Shown piece after piece: positions 7,476-15,701 of a DNA stretch of 36,927 nt (positions within the stretch are counted from its first letter, which is position 1; each line of letters begins with the position of its first letter). Below the pieces are notes generated by a model. The model made no database searches. It saw only the letters and a program-made list of their open reading frames with translations, and was not told where the DNA came from. Made by a program: the position numbers and the translations under genes. The stretch lies in assembly GCF_042433085.1 (NCBI RefSeq), contig NZ_JBHLWA010000036.1:1-36927 (forward strand). The letters run 5' to 3'. Source of the stretch: Gallibacterium melopsittaci. Its GTDB lineage: Bacteria > Pseudomonadota > Gammaproteobacteria > Enterobacterales > Pasteurellaceae.

Positions 7476-8960
7476 CTAAAACGACTTACTAATTTCAAGT
7501 CTCATTCCTTTTGAATCCCAACTATATAATTCTGGAATATTGCTATTCACATTACGATATTGATAAACCAATTTTGGCATAAAACCTTTATAATTAAGTT
7601 TATCGTGCCAAATAGCTACCGTACCAGAAAAATCATAATCCTTTCTTATTTTATTAAAAAATGTATGGTGAGCTGCAAACTTTCTTTCTGCCATACGTAA
7701 ATTAAATTGTACTCCTAGTCCATTTTGCCATTGATAACGAGATCCAACTCTTCCAGCAAGGGTATGTGATGTTTCAACAATACTTTTAAGATTATCATAC
7801 TGATAATCCATTCCAGTAAAAATACGCCATGCCGATGTTAATTGATACGCAACTGTTATCCCTATTTGATATCTACGGCCTTCGTATTCAGATAACTGTG
7901 GATCATTATAATGCTTATAACTATAAGAAAAATAAGGAATAATAACTTGTTTATCATTTATCTTTTGCATAAAGGATAAATCTATTCCAGTATGATTATT
8001 ATAATTTTTCCCTCCTAACCAATTCTGTTCATAAAATGGTGACAACTTCATACTAAAATTATATTTTTGATATAAATATCCTGGACTAAGACGCAAAGTA
8101 CTTTCACTATAATCTTTCTGATCCCAATATTCTGTCCCACTATAACTCCCTTCAAAATTTAGATAATGATGCCCTTTAATAGATATTAATTTATTAGCCA
8201 TTAAAGAATAAGTAATTCCTTGACCACTCTTTGGCATTGAATCCTCATTTTTAGTAAATGGTACGCCCCATAAATACAATGTTTTAATATCTGAGGCTTG
8301 ATTCACATTATCATTTCGAGAGTAATAAGCGGAGATATCCCATTGTGTTTTAAATAATTCATCTAATTGTTTAATTGCTTCTTTTGCAATATGTTGTATT
8401 TGAGGATTACGACTTTTTTCCAATCTCTGAAATTCCGTTCTCGCTTCAACAAACTGTTTATCCTCAACCAACATTCGTGCAAAATCCAATCTCACATAAT
8501 CCAATTCTGGTTTTACTGTTAATAAATTCTGTAATGCGAGGAATGCATCTGAGTAATTATGTTCCAAATGATTAATACCAGCCTCGGCATACCAAAGCAA
8601 ATAAGGATTGTGTTCTTTAATAGTTCGATATACAGGAAGTAATTGCTTCACCAAGCTCCATTGTCTTTGCCGAATAGCCTGATCAATAATAAAGCTAAAA
8701 AGTTGTGGTTGGTTATATAACGATCTCAAAGATAAAGAGTGTTTTTTAGGAGATATTGAAGAGGTTTGATTCTGTTTTACTACTATTTTGTCTGGATAAG
8801 AGAATTTATTTGTATCCGTAGTTAGTTCATGTACAGAACTAAAATCATGTTCTTTGATAATAGCTGCATTGGCAGATAATATTCCAAACATTAATAGACT
8901 ACTAATAGTTACAGAAGAATAAGAAAGAAAAAAATAACGCACTTTTATTAACTCAAACAT
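7476..8960 (-). CDS. Slam-type surface lipoprotein assembly modifier
   Basis: This 494-residue outer-membrane protein has the Slam (DUF560) architecture. A hydrophobic signal segment ends near SANAA at about residue 32. An N-terminal helical TPR region follows (about 65-205, e.g. SDAFLALQNLLTVKPELDYV). The C-terminal half is rich in alternating aromatic beta-strands and ends RLEISKSF, with the terminal Phe expected of a BAM-inserted barrel. Slam proteins move lipoproteins such as TbpB, HpuA and fHbp to the cell surface. The ATG at 8960 is chosen. An in-frame TTG at 8996 would start inside a terminator hairpin. The chosen start has no recognisable Shine-Dalgarno, only an A/T stretch. The gene lies directly downstream of a lipoprotein gene, its probable client, and is convergent with pilD. 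I cannot tell Slam1 from Slam2 or name the ligand. Confidence 0.87.
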   Translation of the reverse strand: MFELIKVRYFFLSYSSVTISSLLMFGILSANAAIIKEHDFSSVHELTTDTNKFSYPDKIVVKQNQTSSISPKKHSLSLRSLYNQPQLFSFIIDQAIRQRQWSLVKQLLPVYRTIKEHNPYLLWYAEAGINHLEHNYSDAFLALQNLLTVKPELDYVRLDFARMLVEDKQFVEARTEFQRLEKSRNPQIQHIAKEAIKQLDELFKTQWDISAYYSRNDNVNQASDIKTLYLWGVPFTKNEDSMPKSGQGITYSLMANKLISIKGHHYLNFEGSYSGTEYWDQKDYSESTLRLSPGYLYQKYNFSMKLSPFYEQNWLGGKNYNNHTGIDLSFMQKINDKQVIIPYFSYSYKHYNDPQLSEYEGRRYQIGITVAYQLTSAWRIFTGMDYQYDNLKSIVETSHTLAGRVGSRYQWQNGLGVQFNLRMAERKFAAHHTFFNKIRKDYDFSGTVAIWHDKLNYKGFMPKLVYQYRNVNSNIPELYSWDSKGMRLEISKSF

Positions 8961-8967
8961 TAAAAAC

Positions 8968-8996
8968 AAAAAATTGCCTAAAAAATATTTAGGCAA
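8968..8996 (-). terminator. Intrinsic terminator/attenuator between surface lipoprotein and Slam genes
   Basis: On the minus strand, perfect 9-bp arms TTGCCTAAA (8996-8988) and TTTAGGCAA (8982-8974) flank a 5-nt loop and are followed by six T residues. The hairpin begins 19 nt after the lipoprotein stop and ends about 7 nt before the Slam ATG. Transcription from the lipoprotein promoter must read through it to express Slam. Confidence 0.8.
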
Positions 8997-9015
8997 CCTT
9001 ATACATTATTACAAA

Positions 9016-9927
9016 TTATTTGTCAGAATTATTCACTGGTGTTTCACTTATTTTTTTACCACCAAAGCCTATATCATATAGTAATTTATTCTCACCTTCT
9101 AATCTTGCAAACCCAGTAAGCTCTTCAGCCTTAGGACCAAATAATGCAGCCCTATACCGTCCCATTCCCACTTTTGTCGTCTCTAAATCTCCAACAAAAC
9201 TCCATTGAACATCTCCTGAGTTAAATTTAATCCCTTTAATTAAAGCACTATTCAAAGTTATTTCACCTGCTTTATCAAAGCCTAAAATCTTTCCTGAGCC
9301 ATAAATTTCATTTTTAGTAGCAAATACTATTTGATAATCAAATTTTCCTATTGTCTTACCATCAAAAGCATCCCCTTTATATGAAAAGGTTGTTGGGGAT
9401 ATTGTTGCAATCTGATCCAAATATTCTCTTTGTGTTGGATAGCCCCATAATATAGTGGTGCCATTCAAAAAAGTTTCTTCATTAGGACGCAATTCATTTG
9501 GCATAAAAGCAGTTTGTACTAAAGAATAAGGCTGACTATAAATAAATGCGGAACTTTTTATTCGTATTGGTTCGGAATCTTTATTCTCTTGTACAACTAT
9601 TTCATATGCTACTGTGTTCAATCCTTCAGGTAACTGCGACATATCAAACTTAGTATTTTCAATTAATTTCCCATCTAAGGCGACATAATAAGTAATAAAC
9701 TTCTCCGAAAGAGAACCTAAAGCGGATAAAAATTTTTTCTCTCTAACTTTTTCTTGCAATTCTTTTGGTACAGCATTTATTGATGGTTCTGGTGTACTGA
9801 TTTTCTGGGTCACTCCAGAAAAACTATTTTGTTTATTCGTTCCTTCTGAACCACCACTACCCCCACTACCACATGCGACTAGAATCAATGAAGAAATAAA
9901 AGTAAGTAAAAGTCCCTTTATTCGCAT
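9016..9927 (-). CDS. TbpB-like surface lipoprotein, probable Slam substrate
   Basis: This 303-residue lipoprotein starts MRIKGLLLTFISSLILVACG. The lipobox LVAC places the lipidated cysteine at C19, followed by a flexible Gly/Ser linker (GSGGSGGSEG) typical of surface-displayed lipoproteins. The second half is beta-rich and contains GMGRYRAALFGPKAEELTG, close to the GxFYGPxAEELGG motif of TbpB/HpuA-type barrel domains. An N-terminal handle-like region with a helical stretch (KELQEKVREKKFLSALGSL) precedes it. The total length fits a single-lobe Slam client, not the much larger two-lobe TbpB. The ATG at 9927 is preferred over upstream codons because GGGG precedes it and the signal peptide begins there. 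The ligand cannot be read from sequence: haem or haemoprotein, transferrin, or a complement factor are all possible. No TonB receptor gene is adjacent. Confidence 0.82.
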   Translation of the reverse strand: MRIKGLLLTFISSLILVACGSGGSGGSEGTNKQNSFSGVTQKISTPEPSINAVPKELQEKVREKKFLSALGSLSEKFITYYVALDGKLIENTKFDMSQLPEGLNTVAYEIVVQENKDSEPIRIKSSAFIYSQPYSLVQTAFMPNELRPNEETFLNGTTILWGYPTQREYLDQIATISPTTFSYKGDAFDGKTIGKFDYQIVFATKNEIYGSGKILGFDKAGEITLNSALIKGIKFNSGDVQWSFVGDLETTKVGMGRYRAALFGPKAEELTGFARLEGENKLLYDIGFGGKKISETPVNNSDK

Positions 9928-9982
9928 AGTTTTCCCCTTTTTTATATAAAAAACATAATAAACCAAAAAATAAATAAGCGAA

Positions 9983-10011
9983 ATTAAACATTTTAAAATT
10001 AATGAAGTCAA
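9983..10011 (-). promoter_or_regulatory. Likely promoter of the surface lipoprotein gene
   Basis: The minus strand has TTGACT (10011-10006), a 17-nt spacer and TTTAAT (9988-9983). This is a good sigma-70 pair about 55 nt upstream of the ATG. A Fur-like A/T sequence lies about 40 bp further upstream (10050-10068) but does not overlap the promoter. Confidence 0.5.
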
Positions 10012-10094
10012 TAAATTACTTTTTTAAATTTCAATCTTTTGATCTTAACCATTATAATAATCATAATTTTAACTAATATCTTATATCTCTTTTT

Positions 10095-10703
10095 ATGCCG
10101 TATATTGTTGGATTAACTGGTGGCATCGGTTGTGGTAAAAGCTCAATTGCTGCACTTTTTGCTGAATTAAATGTCCCTATTGTCGATGCCGATATTGTTG
10201 CTCGACAAATAGTTGCTAAAGGTTCACCTTTACTAGAAAAAATTGTTAATCATTTTGGTAGCAATATTTTATTACCAAGTGGTGAATTAGATCGTGCTGC
10301 ATTACGTCAAAAAGTTTTTCAGGATCCTGAACAAAAAACGTGGCTAAATAATCTGCTACATCCAGCAATTCGTACTGAAATGCTCGCACAATTACACAAT
10401 ATCACTGCACCTTATGTTTTATGGGTTGTACCTTTATTATTTGAAAATCAGTTAGAACGTTTTTGTGATCGTATTTTAGTCATTGATGTTAGTGAAGAAA
10501 CCCAAATTAAAAGAGCAACTCAACGAGATAAAAATAGCGAAAGTCTAATTCGTAAAATTATGCAATCTCAAATTTCTCGCCAACAGCGTTTAGCAAAAGC
10601 AGACGATATTATTAATAATGAACAACCTTTTGCAGAAAATTTAGATTGTTTAAAAACTGAAGTAATGAAATTACACCAATATTATTTACAATTAAGCCAA
10701 TAA
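10095..10703 (+). CDS. coaE: Dephospho-CoA kinase CoaE
   Basis: CoaE is the cytoplasmic enzyme for the last step of coenzyme A synthesis, ATP-dependent phosphorylation of the 3'-hydroxyl of dephospho-CoA. The 202-residue protein has the P-loop GGIGCGKS at 9-16. It also has the DADIVARQIV substrate region (about 31-40), the HPAIR motif (about 92-96) and WVVPLLFEN (about 109-117), all standard for the family. The Shine-Dalgarno before the ATG is weak. It heads a plus-strand run with yacG (11 nt downstream) and a GNAT gene. In several gammaproteobacteria pilD or its relatives sit next to coaE-yacG. Here the Slam/lipoprotein pair lies between them. Confidence 0.95.
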   Translation: MPYIVGLTGGIGCGKSSIAALFAELNVPIVDADIVARQIVAKGSPLLEKIVNHFGSNILLPSGELDRAALRQKVFQDPEQKTWLNNLLHPAIRTEMLAQLHNITAPYVLWVVPLLFENQLERFCDRILVIDVSEETQIKRATQRDKNSESLIRKIMQSQISRQQRLAKADDIINNEQPFAENLDCLKTEVMKLHQYYLQLSQ

Positions 10704-10714
10704 CAGGAAAACAT

Positions 10715-10927
10715 ATGTCAAATACAGATAACGAAATTATCTCTGTACCTTGCCCCATTTGCAAAAAAAGTGTGATTTGGTCGGAACAAAGTCCATATCG
10801 ACCATTTTGTAGTAAACGTTGTCAACTAATTGACCTTGGTGAATGGGCAGCAGAAGAAAAAAGAATTCCAAGTGAAGAAAGCCCTTTCAGTACGGAAATT
10901 GATGAATTTATGGAGAAAATACAATGA
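10715..10927 (+). CDS. yacG: DNA gyrase inhibitor / zinc protein YacG
   Basis: This 70-residue protein has a four-cysteine zinc ribbon: VPCPIC near the N-terminus and PFCSKRCQLIDLGEWAAEEKRI following it. This is the diagnostic YacG sequence. YacG of E. coli binds zinc and inhibits DNA gyrase by contacting GyrB. The C-terminal tail is acidic. A clear AGGAAAACAT Shine-Dalgarno precedes the ATG. It follows coaE by 11 nt and overlaps the next gene by 4 nt (ATGA). Confidence 0.94.
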   Translation: MSNTDNEIISVPCPICKKSVIWSEQSPYRPFCSKRCQLIDLGEWAAEEKRIPSEESPFSTEIDEFMEKIQ

Positions 10928-11187
10928 CTGATTATGCTATTGAACATACTGATAATGGTCAATTTGGCACATTTTTTATTCAAGTCGAAAATAAGCGATT
11001 AGCAGAATTAACCTACGAATATATAAATACCAAAACAATTGATGCCAATCACACTTTCGTTGATCCGAGTTTACGCAATCAAGGAATTGCACAAAAACTA
11101 TTCCAAGCCTTATTAGACTTCACTACACAGCACCAGCTAAAATTAACCGCAAGCTGTAGTTATGTTGCCGCAAAACTGCGTAGATAA
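10924..11187 (+). CDS. Small GNAT-like N-acetyltransferase (YjdJ type)
   Basis: This 87-residue protein matches the minimal GNAT class that has only the acetyl-CoA-binding core. FVDPSLRNQGIAQKLFQAL at about 46-64 gives the QGIA/G acyl-CoA pyrophosphate loop, followed by a helix and a C-terminal SCSYVAAKLRR strand. The acceptor substrate is unknown. It overlaps yacG by 4 nt and has GGAGAAAATACA as Shine-Dalgarno within the yacG end, so it is the third gene of the coaE operon. A 13-bp hairpin follows 22 nt downstream. Confidence 0.85.
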   Translation: MTDYAIEHTDNGQFGTFFIQVENKRLAELTYEYINTKTIDANHTFVDPSLRNQGIAQKLFQALLDFTTQHQLKLTASCSYVAAKLRR

Positions 11188-11209
11188 AGAGAAAATTAGA
11201 GAGTTTTTA

Positions 11210-11240
11210 AATTCGCCTCTTCTGTTTGAAGGGGCGAATT
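11210..11240. terminator. Hairpin between convergent coaE-operon and ccm-operon ends
   Basis: A 13-bp stem (AATTCGCCTCTTC / GAAGGGGCGAATT, one G-T pair) closes a TGTTT loop, midway between the stops at 11187 and 11291. Neither strand has a strong T-run after the stem, so a bidirectional terminator is likely by position and stability but not certain. Confidence 0.6.
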
Positions 11241-11290
11241 AGTTATTATGAAATGAATTTTATGAACATTTAGTAAATCATCAATGATCT

Positions 11291-12193
11291 TTATGGATTT
11301 TGTGATTTACTCTGCTCTTGGCGTTGTAATTCTTGACGAGCATTATCAATACTACGTTCCAGTAATTCACGTTTTGGATCATCTTTCGGCAAAAGTTGTA
11401 ACATCATATTCCAACTCACAATCGCCATTTTAAAATCACCACGCTGAAAACTATCAAATGCTAATAACCCTAACGCATCTGCATTAGTATGATCTTGGCG
11501 AATCACTTCTGATAACAAGGTTCGTCCTCGACTATTATCATTTTGATCTTGTGAGAACATTAAAATTCTAGCATAGGCTAATTTATAGGTAACATCATTC
11601 GGTGCTAATTGATAGGCTTTAGCATAACTATCCATAGCTAATTGCGCTTTATCCGTTGCCATTCCCATTTGCCCTAATAACCACCAATTTTCTGCATTAT
11701 TTGGATTCTTTTGTAAATCTTGTCTTAACGCCACAATAAACTGTTCAATTTCTGTATCTGAAAGTGGTTTTTGTTTCTCATCTTGCAAACGTGCAAAAAA
11801 TTGCGGCAGCTTTTGATATGTCTGTTCTAGCATTGACTCCATTCGCCAAGATCCAACAGCAAAATAACTTGCCCCAGCTAAAGCAAACAGTAATAAAAAA
11901 CCAGTTACAAACCAGACTTTACCAAATCGTTGTTGTGATTCTGCTTGTGTTTGCGTCTGAGTTGGAATATCAGATAATAGTGCTTGTTGCAACTCTACTT
12001 TTAATTGTTGCTCATTATCCAATAAACCCTGTGCCGCAGCCTGTTCAATCTCTTTAACACGATCAAAGTAGAATGCTTTGTTAAACGCCTCACGTTGTAT
12101 GCTCTTTTGCACTTTGGCTTGGCGTAATAGTGGGAAAAAGCAAATTAATGCGACAACTAATGTCAAGCCTAATGCACTTAACCAAAAACTCAT
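11291..12193 (-). CDS. ccmI: Cytochrome c maturation protein CcmI (apocytochrome chaperone)
   Basis: CcmI holds the C-terminus of apocytochrome c in the periplasm and hands it to the CcmF/H haem ligation complex. The 300-residue protein has two membrane segments (about 1-23 and 96-118). An acidic/Gln-rich cytoplasmic linker lies between them, and a periplasmic TPR domain follows (e.g. WWLLGQMGMATDKAQLAMDSYAKAYQLAPND at about 168-198). It is the last gene of the operon and its ATG overlaps the ccmH stop by 1 nt. In E. coli this part is fused to CcmH; here it is separate. Confidence 0.92.
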   Translation of the reverse strand: MSFWLSALGLTLVVALICFFPLLRQAKVQKSIQREAFNKAFYFDRVKEIEQAAAQGLLDNEQQLKVELQQALLSDIPTQTQTQAESQQRFGKVWFVTGFLLLFALAGASYFAVGSWRMESMLEQTYQKLPQFFARLQDEKQKPLSDTEIEQFIVALRQDLQKNPNNAENWWLLGQMGMATDKAQLAMDSYAKAYQLAPNDVTYKLAYARILMFSQDQNDNSRGRTLLSEVIRQDHTNADALGLLAFDSFQRGDFKMAIVSWNMMLQLLPKDDPKRELLERSIDNARQELQRQEQSKSQNP

Positions 12194-12669
12194 TACTCTT
12201 TTTCCTTCTCTAATAATTGCTGCAAACGTGCTTGCTGTTCAGCATCAAGCGTACTTTCGATATTTTGCTCTGTTGGTAAACTTTTACGTCTGCGAACCAA
12301 AAATCCTATACCTAATAAAACTAGAGCTAAAGGTGCAATCCACAAAATAATAGTACCCGCAGTGACTGGTGGATCATAAGTAACAAAATTGCCATAACGT
12401 GCCACCATATAATCAATAATTTCTTGTTTACTCTTATTTTGTTGCAACAACTCTAACACTTTTGCTCGCATATCCGTTGCCACCAACGCATTAGAATCGG
12501 CAATATTATTATTCTGGCATTGCGGACAGCGTAATTCTTGCGTCAGTTCATGATAAGTTTGCTCTTCTGCTTGCGAACGAAAATGCAAAGCCTCGATTGC
12601 TGCTATTGCCGAGTTAGCGGAGAAAATGATCACAAATAACAGTAAGATCCGTTTTATTTGGCTGAACAT
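12193..12669 (-). CDS. ccmH: Cytochrome c maturation thioredoxin-like protein CcmH
   Basis: CcmH reduces the disulfide of apocytochrome CxxCH sites for haem attachment. The 158-residue protein has a signal segment (residues 1-23), the active-site motif LRCPQCQNNNIADS with C48 and C51, and one C-terminal membrane helix (about 104-122). The ATG at 12667-12669 is chosen because GGAGG lies just upstream. An upstream in-frame extension lies within ccmG and would precede the signal peptide. The gene overlaps ccmG by 16 nt and ccmI by 1 nt. This short form equals the N-terminal half of the E. coli protein. Confidence 0.94.
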   Translation of the reverse strand: MFSQIKRILLLFVIIFSANSAIAAIEALHFRSQAEEQTYHELTQELRCPQCQNNNIADSNALVATDMRAKVLELLQQNKSKQEIIDYMVARYGNFVTYDPPVTAGTIILWIAPLALVLLGIGFLVRRRKSLPTEQNIESTLDAEQQARLQQLLEKEKE

Positions 12670-13220
12670 ACATCCTCCGCAGCATATTTTTGATAAAGCG
12701 GTTGTAACGTTTGTTGCCAAACGTTTGGATTCACATCACCTGCATAACGATAACGAATAATACCTTGGCAATCCACGACAAAAGTTTCTGGTGCACCATA
12801 AACCCCAAGATCTAAACCAAAGCTCCCTTTTTGGTCTTCAATCACCTCTTGATAAGGATTACCTAAATCATTGAGCCACTTTTTCGCTTTCTCGGTATCG
12901 TCTTTATAATTCACGCCAATAATCGTAATACCTTGCTTAGCTAATTGATTTAAATATTGGTGTTCTGCATAACAAGTTGGGCACCATGTTGCCCAGACAT
13001 TTAATAACACTGGTTTGCCTTGCTTAAATAACTGTTGATCATACTGTTTTGTTTTATCAAATAGATCAACTGCTGTCGTCGTCATTGGAACACTTTTTCC
13101 AACTAATGCTGACTCTAGCGCTTTAGGATCATCGCCTTGTGCATTACGAATCAAAGCTACGGTTGCCACCACCACAAACAAAGCAAAAACAATTAAAGGT
13201 AGATACAATTTCTTATTCAT
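12654..13220 (-). CDS. ccmG: Thiol:disulfide oxidoreductase CcmG/DsbE
   Basis: CcmG is a periplasmic membrane-anchored thioredoxin that passes electrons from DsbD/CcdA towards CcmH and apocytochrome. The 188-residue protein has an N-terminal anchor (about 6-24). The active site WATWCPTC has cysteines at 80 and 83, and GVYGAPETFVVD follows with the cis-proline loop and the acidic strand typical of DsbE. It overlaps ccmF upstream by 8 nt and ccmH downstream by 16 nt. Confidence 0.95.
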   Translation of the reverse strand: MNKKLYLPLIVFALFVVVATVALIRNAQGDDPKALESALVGKSVPMTTTAVDLFDKTKQYDQQLFKQGKPVLLNVWATWCPTCYAEHQYLNQLAKQGITIIGVNYKDDTEKAKKWLNDLGNPYQEVIEDQKGSFGLDLGVYGAPETFVVDCQGIIRYRYAGDVNPNVWQQTLQPLYQKYAAEDVCSAK

Positions 13221-15171
13221 TTGTGACTCCTTTAACTAACTTACTAAAACGATAACGGCGATCAAAAATACATAGCACACCACCGATAGCCATTAATAAA
13301 CCACCAAACCAAATCCAACGAATAAATGGTTTGTAATAGAGGCGTACCGCCCATGCACCATTATCTAAACGTTCCCCTAATGCCGCATAGAGATCACGTG
13401 TGATACCACCGTCAATTGCTGCCTCACTCATACTCATACGGCTAACTTGATAAAAACGTTTTTCCGCATTTAACGTGGTAATGTACTGCTGTCCTTTACT
13501 CACAACAATTGATGCTGTTGCACCAAGATAGTTAGGACCATTATTATCTTGTACTTGGTTAAATTTGAAATCATAGCCAGCTACATTAACACTATCACCA
13601 ATATTCATTCGTACATCTTTTTCAATACTAAAATTTTGGCTAAACGCAATACCAAATACCGTTACGGCTACACCAATATGTGCTAAGAACATTCCCCAAT
13701 GTGAACGTGATAATTTCGTTAGCCCCTGTAGAAAACCAGTACGATGCGTCGCACGTTGCTGTAACTCATACAAACTTAGTAAGGCAATAATCAATGTCAT
13801 CATACTGCCCAATACCGCACTCACCGTGATTTTATCAGCGATGACGAAGGGTAAAGCAAAACCAAATAATGCCATCGCAATAACACTGATAACCACTGGT
13901 TTACGAATCGCAGAGAATTGATCACGACGCCATTTTACTAATGGCCCAATACCCAATAACAACGCAAATGGCACCATAATAATTAAGAACATTTGATCGA
14001 AGAATGGTGCACCAATGGAAATTGAACCAAGCCCTAATTGTTTATGTGCTAATGGTAATAATGTGCCTAACAACACAACCGCTAAAGCTGTCATTAAGAG
14101 GATATTGTTAAGCAATAACATCGATTCTCTTGAATAACGTTGGAAGTTATCACGAGAACGAATTTCACTTCCTTTGTAAGCATAAAGACCGAGTGAGCCA
14201 CCAATCACAACAACTAAATAGGCTAAAATAAATAACCCTCGTGTTGGATCAGAGGCGAAAGCGTGTACTGACACTAAAATGCCAGAACGAACTAAGAATG
14301 TTCCTAATAAACAAAGGGAAAAAACTAAGATAGCGAGCAATACTGTCCACGCTTTAAAACTACCCCGCTTTTCAGTGACTGCAAGTGAATGTAATAATGC
14401 TGTTCCGGCTAACCAAGGCATAAATGACGCATTTTCCACAGGATCCCAGAACCACCAGCCACCCCAGCCGAGTTCGTAATACGCCCACCATGAGCCTAAC
14501 ACAATGCCTAGTGTTAAAAAGCACCAAGCAGCTAATGTCCAAGGTCTAGACCATCTTGCCCAAGCGGTATCCAAATTACCACTCATTAATGAGGCAATCG
14601 AAAAGGCAAACGCCACAGAAAATCCAACATATCCCATATACAACAATGGTGGATGAAAAATTAAGCCAATATCTTGCAACATTGGATTTAACTCTTTGCC
14701 ATCCACTGGAAAATCAGGGAAAGTACGCGTAAATGGATTAGAGGCAAAAATCACAAATACCAAGAAGCCAATACTGATCATTCCCATTACTGCCAATACT
14801 CTTGCCACCGATTCTTGTGGTAATTGACGGCTAAAAATAGCTACTGCTAAACACCAACAACTTAATAGCCAAATCCATAACAACAGCGATCCTTCATGCG
14901 ATCCCCAAACGGCAGATAAACGATAATAGATAGGTAATTGGCTATTCGAATTATTTACAATGTACTGCACGCTAAAATCATTAATTGCGAACAAATACAT
15001 TAATCCGAAAAAAGCAAATGAGAGTGAAATAAATAGCCCTAATGCCATTGGTCGAGCTAATGAAATTAATAAGGGGCTATTTTGCCGTAAGCCCCATAAT
15101 GGTACGACTGTTAATAAAATTGCAATCGCTAAAGCAAGTGCTAAGGCATAATTCCCTAATTCAGCAATCAT
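13213..15171 (-). CDS. ccmF: Haem lyase subunit CcmF
   Basis: CcmF is the large inner-membrane core of the holocytochrome c synthase. The 652-residue protein is polytopic, and the tryptophan-rich haem-handling WWD motif is seen as GWGGWWFWDPVENASFMPWL. Conserved histidine-containing loops (e.g. VWGSHEGSLLLW) and a periplasmic domain near the C-terminus are present. Length and motif order are normal. Four-nucleotide overlaps with ccmE and 8-nt overlaps with ccmG show tight coupling. Confidence 0.95.
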   Translation of the reverse strand: MIAELGNYALALALAIAILLTVVPLWGLRQNSPLLISLARPMALGLFISLSFAFFGLMYLFAINDFSVQYIVNNSNSQLPIYYRLSAVWGSHEGSLLLWIWLLSCWCLAVAIFSRQLPQESVARVLAVMGMISIGFLVFVIFASNPFTRTFPDFPVDGKELNPMLQDIGLIFHPPLLYMGYVGFSVAFAFSIASLMSGNLDTAWARWSRPWTLAAWCFLTLGIVLGSWWAYYELGWGGWWFWDPVENASFMPWLAGTALLHSLAVTEKRGSFKAWTVLLAILVFSLCLLGTFLVRSGILVSVHAFASDPTRGLFILAYLVVVIGGSLGLYAYKGSEIRSRDNFQRYSRESMLLLNNILLMTALAVVLLGTLLPLAHKQLGLGSISIGAPFFDQMFLIIMVPFALLLGIGPLVKWRRDQFSAIRKPVVISVIAMALFGFALPFVIADKITVSAVLGSMMTLIIALLSLYELQQRATHRTGFLQGLTKLSRSHWGMFLAHIGVAVTVFGIAFSQNFSIEKDVRMNIGDSVNVAGYDFKFNQVQDNNGPNYLGATASIVVSKGQQYITTLNAEKRFYQVSRMSMSEAAIDGGITRDLYAALGERLDNGAWAVRLYYKPFIRWIWFGGLLMAIGGVLCIFDRRYRFSKLVKGVTNE

Positions 15172-15701
15172 TTTTTCTCCTCAGCTTGCTGTTCAAGTTG
15201 CATTTTGTCACGTTCTGATTCACTAGTGAGATCTTTAGCCGACACGCCCATTGGATTATGGACCTTTTTCATCTGTTCACCCAATTCAGGTGGAACATAA
15301 TTTTCATCATGCTTCGCTAATACTTCACTTGCCACTAATGTAGTCGCATCTTTTAAAGTACCTTGTGCCACAATGCCTTGTCCTTCACGGAACAGATCTG
15401 GCAAAATCCCTTCATACTCAACATCTATTGATGGTCCAATATCATTCAGTTTAAATTTTACTTTTAAACTATTTGGATCACGTTGTACTGATCCCTCTAC
15501 TACCATACCACCAACCCGAATTCGTTGACCTGGTTCAGGTTTTAAATCCGCATCATTGTTCTTACCATAAATCACTTCACTCGGCGTATAAAACAAATCG
15601 ATATTTTGGCGTAACGCATACAGCATCAAACCAGCAGCAATACTGATTCCTGCCACCACAAATAATACTAAATACAATCTTGATTTACGGCGTGGATTCA
15701 T
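15168..15701 (-). CDS. ccmE: Haem chaperone CcmE
   Basis: CcmE carries haem covalently in the periplasm from CcmC to CcmF. The 177-residue protein has an N-terminal membrane anchor (about 8-29) and an OB-fold beta barrel. The haem-binding motif HDENY puts H131 in the position of E. coli H130, with Y135 as axial-ligand candidate. The C-terminal tail is charged and low-complexity. It overlaps ccmD and ccmF by 4 nt each. Confidence 0.95.
   Translation of the reverse strand: MNPRRKSRLYLVLFVVAGISIAAGLMLYALRQNIDLFYTPSEVIYGKNNDADLKPEPGQRIRVGGMVVEGSVQRDPNSLKVKFKLNDIGPSIDVEYEGILPDLFREGQGIVAQGTLKDATTLVASEVLAKHDENYVPPELGEQMKKVHNPMGVSAKDLTSESERDKMQLEQQAEEKK

Noticed and set aside
8961..8996. TTG start adding 12 residues to the Slam protein
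   Set aside because: The codons overlap the terminator hairpin and no Shine-Dalgarno supports them. The ATG at 8960 leads into the signal segment.
14560..14568. CCAAGCGGT resembling the Actinobacillus-type uptake sequence
   Set aside because: It has one mismatch, lies in ccmF coding sequence and is isolated. It is not evidence for a functional uptake signal.
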